This document shows positions 5,555-11,243 of a stretch of 11,243 bases of DNA, piece by piece. Under the pieces are notes generated by a model. That model did no database searches and was not told where the DNA came from. It worked only from the letters and a program-made list of their open reading frames with translations. Source of the stretch: Limisphaerales bacterium (GTDB lineage: Bacteria > Verrucomicrobiota > Verrucomicrobiia > Limisphaerales > UBA11358); contig DMQW01000016.1 of the NCBI GenBank assembly GCA_003455565.1, positions 470-11,712 on the forward strand, read 5' to 3'. Made by a program: the position numbers and the translations under genes. Position 1 is the first letter of the stretch, and every line of letters starts with the position of its first letter.

Positions 5555-6816
5555 CAGGCGGTGGAAAGATTGTGCTGCTCGATTTTTCCAGGCTGCGGAA
5601 CATTTTGATCCCGCGCCAAAACCGGCGTTTCCCCTTCATTGACGGGGCGTCCGGCGTTTTCGAAAACGGTGCGTAAAATATTATCCGCAATCTGTTCCGC
5701 CGCTTTGGGCGCGTGCCACTGCGTCAGGGCGGACTGCATTTTTGAACGGACGGAGTTGTCCTCCACGAGTTCGGCCAGCATCGCGGAGACTTTTTCGGGC
5801 GTGGATTTTTTTTGTTCCAGCAGCCGCGCTGCGCCGCTCATCTCAAAAATCCGGGCGTTGAAAAACTGGTGGTTGTCCGCCGCCGCCGGAAACGGCACGA
5901 GCAGCGACGGCAAACGCATGGCGGCCATTTCCGCGAGCGATGATGCACCCGCCCGGCTGACCGCAACCGTCGCCGCGCCGAGCGCGAGATCCATTTCCGC
6001 GAGGAACGGTTTCACGACCGCTGTGATTCCACGCGTCGCGTAGGCAGTCTTTACTTTTTCAAAATCGTTCACGCCGGTCAGGTGCAGCCATTGCCAGTTT
6101 TTTTCCGCGAGCAATGGCAGTGCGGACAAAACCATTTCGTTGAGGCCGCTCGCGCCCTGGCTGCCACCGACGACCAGAATTGTGGGACGATTGGATTCAA
6201 GCCCAAGCGCGGTGCGGCAATTTTCAATCGTAGCAGCCGACGTAAGTCGGCTGTGAATTTCTTCGCTGGAAAAATGAGCGGACTCAAGTCCGCTACTACA
6301 AAACTGCGGGCGGACCGGCGTGCCGGTCACGGTGACTTTGCGGACGTTCAGCCGCGCCGCCGTTTCGGGAAAGCCGACGAACGCCACGTTGACGAAGCGT
6401 GCCAGAAATTTGTTCGCACGGCCGGGAATGGTGTTGGACTCGTGCAGAAAGGTTTTTATGCCGGAAAATTTCGCGGCGAAAACCGGCGGCGCGCTGGTGA
6501 ACCCGCCCATCGCAAGGACGGCGACCGGCTGGCGTTGCTTGAAAATTTTCCGTGCGGACAACCACGATTTCACGAAGCTGCGGGCGAAGGAAAAATAATT
6601 TTTGTTTTGCAGCGCGACGGCGGGCAGCGTGAAAATCTCCATGCCGAATGCGGATTTCACGGCCTGCTGGTCCACGTCCTTCGGTGAGATGAGCAGTGCG
6701 ACGTCACAGCCGTGCTGCTTGAGCTGCTCCGCGACGGCGAGGCCGGGAAAGAGATGGCCGCCCGTCCCGCCACAGGCGATGGCGATGAATGGCGTTTTGG
6801 TTTTGGGAGCAGTCAT
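5554..6816 (-). CDS. murG: UDP-GlcNAc:lipid I GlcNAc transferase MurG with repeat-encoded insert
   Basis: Peripheral inner-membrane GT28 enzyme that makes lipid II; 420 residues against roughly 355-370 for the family. N-domain: CGGTGGH with the catalytic His (15-21), MGGFTSAP (103-110), HESNTIPGRANK (125-136), VTGTPVR (163-169). C-domain: VVGGSQGASGLNE (215-227) and the donor-binding SRAGASSLAEMAA (287-299). Two things explain the extra length. Residues about 174-196, in the linker between the two Rossmann domains, are encoded by a palindromic repeat (6230-6296). A Pro/Gln-rich tail of about 33 residues follows the usual end near 387. All catalytic motifs are intact, so it is probably active. 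The ATG overlaps the ftsW stop in ATGA. Confidence 0.95.
   Translation of the reverse strand: MTAPKTKTPFIAIACGGTGGHLFPGLAVAEQLKQHGCDVALLISPKDVDQQAVKSAFGMEIFTLPAVALQNKNYFSFARSFVKSWLSARKIFKQRQPVAVLAMGGFTSAPPVFAAKFSGIKTFLHESNTIPGRANKFLARFVNVAFVGFPETAARLNVRKVTVTGTPVRPQFCSSGLESAHFSSEEIHSRLTSAATIENCRTALGLESNRPTILVVGGSQGASGLNEMVLSALPLLAEKNWQWLHLTGVNDFEKVKTAYATRGITAVVKPFLAEMDLALGAATVAVSRAGASSLAEMAAMRLPSLLVPFPAAADNHQFFNARIFEMSGAARLLEQKKSTPEKVSAMLAELVEDNSVRSKMQSALTQWHAPKAAEQIADNILRTVFENAGRPVNEGETPVLARDQNVPQPGKIEQHNLSTA
6230..6296. repeat. Compound palindromic repeat in frame inside murG
   Basis: A 67-nt stretch starts GTAGC and ends GCTAC and holds two perfect hairpins: 8-nt arms 6234-6241/6246-6253 with a 4-nt loop, and 8-nt arms 6277-6284/6287-6294 with a 2-nt loop. 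An AT-rich spacer separates them. Its ends, length and AT-rich centre match the style of the ddl-ftsQ inverted repeat. It is read as SSGLESAH...TSAAT in MurG, where other MurGs have a short linker. The arrangement resembles repeats that have entered coding regions in frame, as described for Rickettsia palindromic elements. Confidence 0.8.
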
Positions 6817-7958
6817 GTTGCCTTGGCGGCAAAGGGATTTTGATTTTCGTCGGCGACAAAATCGGACGCGGTAATTTTCGCCGGATTCGCCTGCCGCGCG
6901 ACGCTGAACAAAATGCCGACGCAGGTGAACATCGCCAGCAGGTTCGAGCCGCCGTAGCTGATGAACGGCAGCGGCAGTCCTTTGTTCGGCAGCGCGCTGG
7001 TGACGACGCCGATGTTGATCGCGGCCTGCAAACTGATGAGCAGCGTGATGCCGATCGCGAGCAAAGTGCCGAAGGTGTCGCGGGCGTGGAGCGCGATGTA
7101 AATGCCGCAGAGCGCGATGACGACAAATGCAAGAATGACCAGCAGCGTGGCGAGCAAACCCAGTTCTTCGCCGATGATGGAAAAAATAAAATCGGTGTGA
7201 TGTTCGGGAACCCAGCCGAGTTTCTGGCGTCCGTTGCCAAGGCCAAGGCCGGTCCAGCCGCCGGAGCCAAGCGCGATCATCGCCTGATACGCCTGATAGC
7301 CGACGCCTTCCTTGTTTTGCTCCATGTCAAGCCAGCTAAAAATGCGTTTCATGCGCATTGGATCGTGCCAGATGGAAACAGCCAGCCCGACCGCCGCGAG
7401 AATCACCGGCGGGATGATGAATTTCCATTGGACGCCCGCGAGCAAAAGAATTGAGCCGCTGACGGCCGCGAGCAAAATGGTCGTGCCACGGTCGGGTTCA
7501 ACAAAAACCAGTCCGAGGATGGCGGCGATGATGACGACGGGCAGGCAAATTCCCCAGCGAAAGGTTTGCATCTTGCGCTGGTAGCGGTCGCCATACCACG
7601 CCAGCGCGATGATGAGGGCGAGCTTGCCGAGTTCGGACGGTTGCAGGCGCATTCCCGGCAGGATGAACCAGCGATGCGCACCGTTGATTTTTTTGGTGAG
7701 GCCGTGCGGCAAGGGCAGCAGCACCAGCACCAGCAACACCAGCGCGAGCAGGAAAAACGGCCAGACGATTTTTTTGAGCTGTTGATAATCAAAGGCGGCC
7801 GCCGCCACGCACAAAATGAAACCGAGGAAACACCAGACGAGCTGCAACTGCAGGTATTGCGCCCCGACCTGCGTCATGCTTGAGCTATAAAGCATCACCA
7901 GCCCCAACGCGAGGAGACTGGTGACGCAAAAAGCCAGAATAGTGACGGCGACTCTCAT
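6813..7958 (-). CDS. ftsW: Septal peptidoglycan glycosyltransferase FtsW (SEDS family)
   Basis: Multi-pass inner-membrane polymerase of lipid II at the septum, normally paired with the transpeptidase FtsI (not in this window); 381 residues with about ten hydrophobic helices. Family motifs: GAHRWFILPGMRLQPSELGK (93-112), EPDRGT (154-159), GLGLGNGRQKLGWVPEHHTD (237-256) and LPFISYGGSN. Asp256 in HHTDFIF matches the catalytic Asp of SEDS enzymes. Distinguishing FtsW from RodA rests on dcw position and the PEHHTDFIF signature. ATG at 7958 is a natural start (MRVAVTILAFCV enters helix 1), but no Shine-Dalgarno is visible; a hairpin and T-run lie immediately upstream. The end overlaps murG by 4 nt. 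Confidence 0.95.
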   Translation of the reverse strand: MRVAVTILAFCVTSLLALGLVMLYSSSMTQVGAQYLQLQLVWCFLGFILCVAAAAFDYQQLKKIVWPFFLLALVLLVLVLLPLPHGLTKKINGAHRWFILPGMRLQPSELGKLALIIALAWYGDRYQRKMQTFRWGICLPVVIIAAILGLVFVEPDRGTTILLAAVSGSILLLAGVQWKFIIPPVILAAVGLAVSIWHDPMRMKRIFSWLDMEQNKEGVGYQAYQAMIALGSGGWTGLGLGNGRQKLGWVPEHHTDFIFSIIGEELGLLATLLVILAFVVIALCGIYIALHARDTFGTLLAIGITLLISLQAAINIGVVTSALPNKGLPLPFISYGGSNLLAMFTCVGILFSVARQANPAKITASDFVADENQNPFAAKAT

Positions 7959-7969
7959 TGCAATTTTTC

Positions 7970-7999
7970 AAAAAATGCCAGCCGCGTTTTGGCGCGGCT
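7970..7999 (-). terminator. Possible weak terminator or attenuator between LysM gene and ftsW
   Basis: On the minus strand a 7-bp GC stem (AGCCGCG/CGCGGCT, 6-nt loop) starts at the second base of the LysM gene's TAG stop, and is followed by GGCA and then TTTTTT (7975-7970). The 4-nt gap between stem and T-run makes it weaker than a textbook terminator. ftsW starts only 12 nt after the T-run, so full termination here would cut off the downstream genes. Attenuation or processing is more plausible. Confidence 0.35.
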
Positions 8000-8759
8000 A
8001 ATTCGTCGGCGCAGGCGCAGCCGGAACTGCCGATACCGGCAATGTGGGCGGCGCGGGCGCAGCTTCAACCGGCACCGGCGCGGTGGCGGCCGGAGTTGCT
8101 TCCGCCTTGGACGGAATTTTTAATTTTTTGCCGACGGAAATTTTCGTCGTCGTCAAGCCGTTCGCCGCCTCGATGGCTTTGACGGTGGTTCTATGAGCCT
8201 TGGCAATCTTGGTCAGCGTGTCGCCGGATTTCACGGTGTAGCTCGCAGTGCCGGCATCGCCAACGGCAGCGGTGGGAGGCGCCGCCGCGTCAGTCAATGA
8301 TTTGCCGCCGGCAGGAATGACGAGCTTCTGGCCGACTTTTAATTTGGTCGGCTGAACCGTCGGGTTCGCAGCTTCAAGCGCCTTGAGGCTGATGCCGTTT
8401 TTCTTGGCGATCTTCGCGAGTGAATCACCTTTGACGACGACGTATTCGGAACCGGCGGCGGGAGTCACGGGTTCAGGCACCACGACCGAAGGATTGGTCG
8501 GCATCGGCACGACGACCGGATTCGTATACACCATCGGCAGCGGATTGACGCCCATGTCCGGCGGATTCGTTTCAGCGAACGGCGGCGGTTGAATTTCAGT
8601 ATCCGGCGAGGTGCGTTTGCAACCTTGGATGAGCATGGCGACGAGGCCGGTGACGCTCACGGCGAGCACACAGAAGACGGCGATCTTGAGGCGCGAACGG
8701 CGCTGGCTTTGCTGCTCCAACAAGGAGCCTTTGGGAACGAACGGGTTTGATTTATTCAT
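7998..8759 (-). CDS. Membrane-anchored protein with two LysM domains
   Basis: Likely periplasmic peptidoglycan-binding protein; 253 residues. A basic cytoplasmic N-terminus (1-24, with RRSR) leads into one hydrophobic helix (about 25-45). A Pro/Asn/Val-rich spacer follows (about 56-102), then LysM1 (YVVVKGDSLAKIAKKNGIS... to VIP, 106-149), an Ala/Pro/Gly linker, LysM2 (YTVKSGDTLTKIAKAHRTT... to KIP, 174-216) and an Ala/Pro-rich tail. The LIQGCKR at the helix end resembles a lipobox, but Gln at -2 argues against it. No catalytic domain is present. It sits where murD lies in classical clusters, so a septal cell-wall-binding role is inferred from context only. ATG 8759 lacks a well-spaced Shine-Dalgarno: AAAGGA lies 18 nt upstream. 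Confidence 0.88.
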   Translation of the reverse strand: MNKSNPFVPKGSLLEQQSQRRSRLKIAVFCVLAVSVTGLVAMLIQGCKRTSPDTEIQPPPFAETNPPDMGVNPLPMVYTNPVVVPMPTNPSVVVPEPVTPAAGSEYVVVKGDSLAKIAKKNGISLKALEAANPTVQPTKLKVGQKLVIPAGGKSLTDAAAPPTAAVGDAGTASYTVKSGDTLTKIAKAHRTTVKAIEAANGLTTTKISVGKKLKIPSKAEATPAATAPVPVEAAPAPPTLPVSAVPAAPAPTN

Positions 8760-9048
8760 GGGTTTGGCGCGGTTGCGTCCTTTCTTCGAGGTGCTGTTTT
8801 GGTTTTTGATTTTTGCGCCGCGAAACTTTCCCTCGAAAAATTTCGCAACGCGTTAAAATATTTTTGCTCATTAGTGGCGTGAAGTCGTCGCGGAAATGAC
8901 AACTGGCAGAAAAACCGAATTCCCAGGACAATCCGCCAGCCGTCGCGCGCCGGGCTGCTTCCGATAAAAAAATTAACAACCGCGAGCCTTCGGTGCAAGC
9001 AGCAAAGCATTTGCCCGCGATGTTTTTTTTGCGTTTCATAAATTCATT
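8760..9048. other. 289-nt gap between mraY and the LysM gene
   Basis: This is the longest gap in the window and is visibly more AT-rich than its neighbours. On the minus strand two frames stay open across most of it. One runs from an ATG at 9039 (10 nt after the mraY stop) to a TAA at 8752, overlapping the LysM start by 8 nt; its 95 codons give a Lys/Arg-rich product that resembles nothing I know. The other (9010-8756, 84 codons) is no better. With two competing frames and no Shine-Dalgarno at 9039 I do not call a gene. A T-run (minus strand, about 8966-8972) after a weak hairpin and a candidate promoter are the only other signals. Confidence 0.6.
8855..8883 (-). promoter_or_regulatory. Candidate sigma-70-type promoter upstream of the LysM gene
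   Basis: Minus strand TTCACG (8883-8878; 4/6 to TTGACA), 17-nt spacer, TATTTT (8860-8855; 4/6 to TATAAT), in the AT-rich gap about 95 nt before the LysM start. If real it would let LysM-ftsW-murG onward be transcribed separately from murF-mraY. Matches of this quality occur by chance, so the call rests mainly on spacing and location. Confidence 0.3.
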
Positions 9049-10230
9049 TCACCGCAGTTTCAAGGTCGCCAGCGCGACGACCGCGCACAGCACGCACAAA
9101 ATGTAAAAGCGCATCACCACCTGCGACTCGTGCCAGCCCTTTTTTTCAAAATGATGGTGCAGCGGCGCCATCAGAAAAATCCGCCGGCCCGTGCCCGTTT
9201 TCAGCCGGGTGAACTTGAACCAGCCCTTCTGCAAAATCACCGACAACGCCTCCAGCACAAACATGCCGCCCGCGATCACCAGCACCAACGGCTGATGAAT
9301 CAGCACCGCCACGATGCCAAACGCGCCGCCCAGCGCAAGCGATCCCGTGTCGCCCATAAAAACCTGCGCCGGATGACAGTTGAACCACAAAAAACCCAGC
9401 CCCGCGCCGAGCAGCGCCGCGCAAAAAACCGTCAGTTCGCCCGCGCCCGGCACGAACGGAATCTGTAGATACGCCGCCGCCTTAAAATTGCCCGCCAGAT
9501 AGGTGAAAAACAGAAACACAAAACCCACGATCAGCGTGCAGCCGATCGCCAGACCGTCGAGGCCGTCCGTCAGATTCACCGCGTTGGAACTGCCGACAAT
9601 CGCCAGCATCACCACCAAAATTCCCGCCGCCACGCCAACGTGAACCGGGTATTTGTAAAACGGCAGCATCAAATCCGTGACCAGATTGCTGTGGATGACA
9701 GTTTTGCTGCCGAGCAGATGCAGTTCGCTCATCGCCGGCAAATTCCACAGATAAATTCCCACGAACGCCGCCAGCGAAAATTGCGTGATCAACTTCACCC
9801 TCGGCGGCGTGCCGCCGCCGCTCTGCTTCATAATTTTTGCGTAGTCATCGTAAAATCCTAGTCCTGCCAAAACAAATACCGACAACATCGTCAACTCCAC
9901 CTGCGCGTTCCACTGCGCCCATAACATCGTCGAAAAAATCAACGCCAGCACAATCAAAACTCCGCCCATCGTCGGCGTGCCTTTTTTATTCACGCGAGTA
10001 TTTGACAGGCCCGCCTCTTCGGCTTTGTCCGGATATTCCTGGCCGAATTTCAAATCCTTCAGCCAGCGGATGATTTTCGGCCCCAGCCACCAGCTCAAAA
10101 TCAAGGCCGTCACCGCCGCGCCCGCACAGCGCACCGTGATGTATCTGAACAGACGCAAAAACGACAGCCGGCTTTCCCATTCGGTGCCGTGCGCCCAGTC
10201 CAAAATGTATTGGCTCAAATAATACAGCAT
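9049..10230 (-). CDS. mraY: Phospho-N-acetylmuramoyl-pentapeptide transferase MraY
   Basis: Polytopic inner-membrane enzyme that moves phospho-MurNAc-pentapeptide from UDP to undecaprenyl phosphate, giving lipid I; 393 residues, slightly longer than the common 320-370. Motifs: GTPTMGG (84-90), the DDY catalytic/metal motif (128-130), NLTDGLDGLA (219-228), FMGDTGSLALGG (291-302) and the MraY-specific LHHHFE (357-362). These separate it from WecA-type transferases. Extra length lies in the N-terminal arm (about 1-30) and the stretch near 165-195. ATG at 10230 is 1 nt after the murF stop, with GGAG about 10 nt upstream inside murF, so translation is coupled to murF. Downstream the cluster opens into the 289-nt gap instead of running into murD. 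Confidence 0.97.
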   Translation of the reverse strand: MLYYLSQYILDWAHGTEWESRLSFLRLFRYITVRCAGAAVTALILSWWLGPKIIRWLKDLKFGQEYPDKAEEAGLSNTRVNKKGTPTMGGVLIVLALIFSTMLWAQWNAQVELTMLSVFVLAGLGFYDDYAKIMKQSGGGTPPRVKLITQFSLAAFVGIYLWNLPAMSELHLLGSKTVIHSNLVTDLMLPFYKYPVHVGVAAGILVVMLAIVGSSNAVNLTDGLDGLAIGCTLIVGFVFLFFTYLAGNFKAAAYLQIPFVPGAGELTVFCAALLGAGLGFLWFNCHPAQVFMGDTGSLALGGAFGIVAVLIHQPLVLVIAGGMFVLEALSVILQKGWFKFTRLKTGTGRRIFLMAPLHHHFEKKGWHESQVVMRFYILCVLCAVVALATLKLR

Positions 10231-10231
10231 C

Positions 10232-11242
10232 TTAATTTTTCTCCGCCTTCAACGTTTCCGCGATGCGTTCCAGCCGCGACGACCGCGACGCCTTCAGCAA
10301 AACCACATCGCCCGCCTTCAACATACTTTTCACCGCCTTCAACGCGCCTTCAACTTCCGCAAATTCAACCACCCGCGCCAGTCCCGCGTCTCGCGCCGCC
10401 TGCGCCGTGACCGGTGCCATTTTTCCGACCGCGAACAATTGTCCGACGCCCAGTTCCGCCGCGCGCCGGCCGACTTCCGCGTGCGCCGCCGCGCTGTGCG
10501 CGCCCAATTCCGTCATGTCGCCCAACACCGCCACGCGTCGGCCTTGCAACGGCAGATCGCACAATGTTTCCAAGGCCGCCAGCATGGAGTCCGTATTGGC
10601 GTTGTAGGCGTCATCAAGCACGCGAATGCCGTTCGCCTCCCAAAATTGCATCCGCATTTTCGGTGGCTGGCAGTCGGCCAGGCCGCGCTGAATTTCAGCG
10701 CGGCCTAGGCCCAGTTCCCCACCCAAAGCCACGGCAAAAAGTGAATTCACCACCTGATGCCGGCCCAATAAATTAATCCGATATTCGCCGCTCAATTCTG
10801 CGTCCGCCGCGACGACTTGAAACGTCACGCCATTTTTATCCAGCCGGATTCCCTTCGCGCGCCAGTCGTTTTTTTCGCCGAAACCAACGCGGACAACCTG
10901 CGCCTTCGTCCGCGCCGCAATTTTTTCCGACCACTCGCAGTCACCGTTTAAAAACAGCTTTCCATCCGCCGGCAACAGTTCCGCGAGTGCGCCTTCTTCT
11001 TTGACCACGCCCGCGACATCGCCAAAAAATTCCAGATGTTCGCGCCCGATGTTCGTGGTGATCCCGAACTTTGGCCGGATCATTTTCACCAGCGGCGCGA
11101 GTTCGCCCGGATGATTTGTCCCCGCTTCCAGCACGGCGACTTGATGCGTTCTGTCCAATCGCAACAAGGTCATCGGCACGCCGATGTCATTGTTGAAACT
11201 CGCCTCGCTCGCCAGCGTCAAAAATTTCTGGCGCAAAACCGA
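10232..11242 (-). CDS. murF: UDP-MurNAc-tripeptide:D-Ala-D-Ala ligase MurF (N-terminus outside window)
   Basis: Cytoplasmic Mur ligase that adds D-Ala-D-Ala, the Ddl product, to the UDP-MurNAc tripeptide using ATP. 336 residues are present and the frame runs off the window edge; about 110 N-terminal residues, including the GKTTTK P-loop, should lie outside. Apparent starts near 11236 are internal TTG codons. Visible motifs are SFNNDIGVP, EAGTNHPGEL, TTNIGREHLEFFG, LNGD and DDAYNANTDSM, followed by VAVLGDMTELG of the C-terminal Rossmann domain. Asn and Asp in YNANTDSM and the HPGE step fit MurF rather than MurE. A 27-bp palindrome lies within the coding sequence (10680-10706). The TAA stop is 1 nt before mraY. 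Confidence 0.95.
   Translation of the reverse strand, partial: SVLRQKFLTLASEASFNNDIGVPMTLLRLDRTHQVAVLEAGTNHPGELAPLVKMIRPKFGITTNIGREHLEFFGDVAGVVKEEGALAELLPADGKLFLNGDCEWSEKIAARTKAQVVRVGFGEKNDWRAKGIRLDKNGVTFQVVAADAELSGEYRINLLGRHQVVNSLFAVALGGELGLGRAEIQRGLADCQPPKMRMQFWEANGIRVLDDAYNANTDSMLAALETLCDLPLQGRRVAVLGDMTELGAHSAAAHAEVGRRAAELGVGQLFAVGKMAPVTAQAARDAGLARVVEFAEVEGALKAVKSMLKAGDVVLLKASRSSRLERIAETLKAEKN
10680..10706. repeat. 27-bp near-perfect palindrome inside murF
   Basis: Two perfectly complementary 13-nt arms (10680-10692 and 10694-10706, AGGCCGCGCTGAA) flank a single central base. It encodes LGRAEIQRGLA of MurF, residues that fit the normal family pattern at this place without lengthening the protein. 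By a rough estimate such a perfect repeat is expected about 10^-4 times by chance in a window of this size. Confidence 0.85.
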
Positions 11243-11243
11243 C

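Noticed and set aside
8610..8640. Lipoprotein signal peptide in the LysM protein (LIQGCKR)
   Set aside because: Gln at -2 and the 24-residue basic N-terminal region do not fit a standard lipobox; a membrane anchor helix is simpler. Not fully excluded.
8752..9039. 95-residue minus-strand gene between mraY and the LysM gene
   Set aside because: No Shine-Dalgarno, a competing open frame in the same stretch, an atypical basic composition and no known family. Kept only as a finding.

Overview
The window is a division and cell wall (dcw) cluster read entirely from the minus strand. It comes from a GC-rich Gram-negative-type bacterium, most likely a verrucomicrobium of the Pedosphaera/Limisphaera kind. 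That placement is inference: it rests on the divergent FtsZ, the altered dcw gene order, and intergenic repeats whose style I associate with that group. No rRNA or other phylogenetic marker is present to confirm it.

In transcription order (high to low coordinates): murF (5' end outside the window), mraY, a 289-nt gap, a membrane-anchored double-LysM protein, ftsW, murG, murB, ddl, ftsQ, ftsA, ftsZ. A convergent plus-strand gene, of which only the last 30 codons are present, ends 2 nt from the ftsZ stop. Spacing is tight across most junctions: murF/mraY 1 nt, ftsW/murG ATGA overlap, murG/murB 1-nt overlap, ftsQ/ftsA 8-nt overlap, ftsA/ftsZ 10 nt. It is loose at mraY/LysM, murB/ddl (129 nt) and ddl/ftsQ (81 nt); the last two gaps are largely filled by repeat elements.

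Together the genes cover most of peptidoglycan synthesis and its link to division. Ddl makes D-Ala-D-Ala, MurB makes UDP-MurNAc, and MurF adds the dipeptide. MraY and MurG build lipid I and lipid II, and FtsW polymerises glycan at the septum. FtsQ, FtsA and FtsZ are divisome parts. The murD and murC expected between mraY/ftsW and murG/murB in the classical cluster are absent; the LysM gene occupies the murD position.

The points most worth a second look are: (1) an FtsZ that keeps its FtsA-binding tail but has lost one of the two T7-loop acidic residues and the guanine-contacting Asn-Asp pair; (2) a roughly 67-bp palindromic repeat lying in frame inside murG, with the same GTAGC...GCTAC ends as a 70-bp inverted repeat between ddl and ftsQ; (3) two opposed heptanucleotide arrays in front of ddl; (4) a 27-bp near-perfect palindrome inside murF; (5) a Cys at the catalytic Ser position of MurB. 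I see no CRISPR array, tRNA, rRNA, transposase, defence system or prophage gene, and no wholly new gene system.
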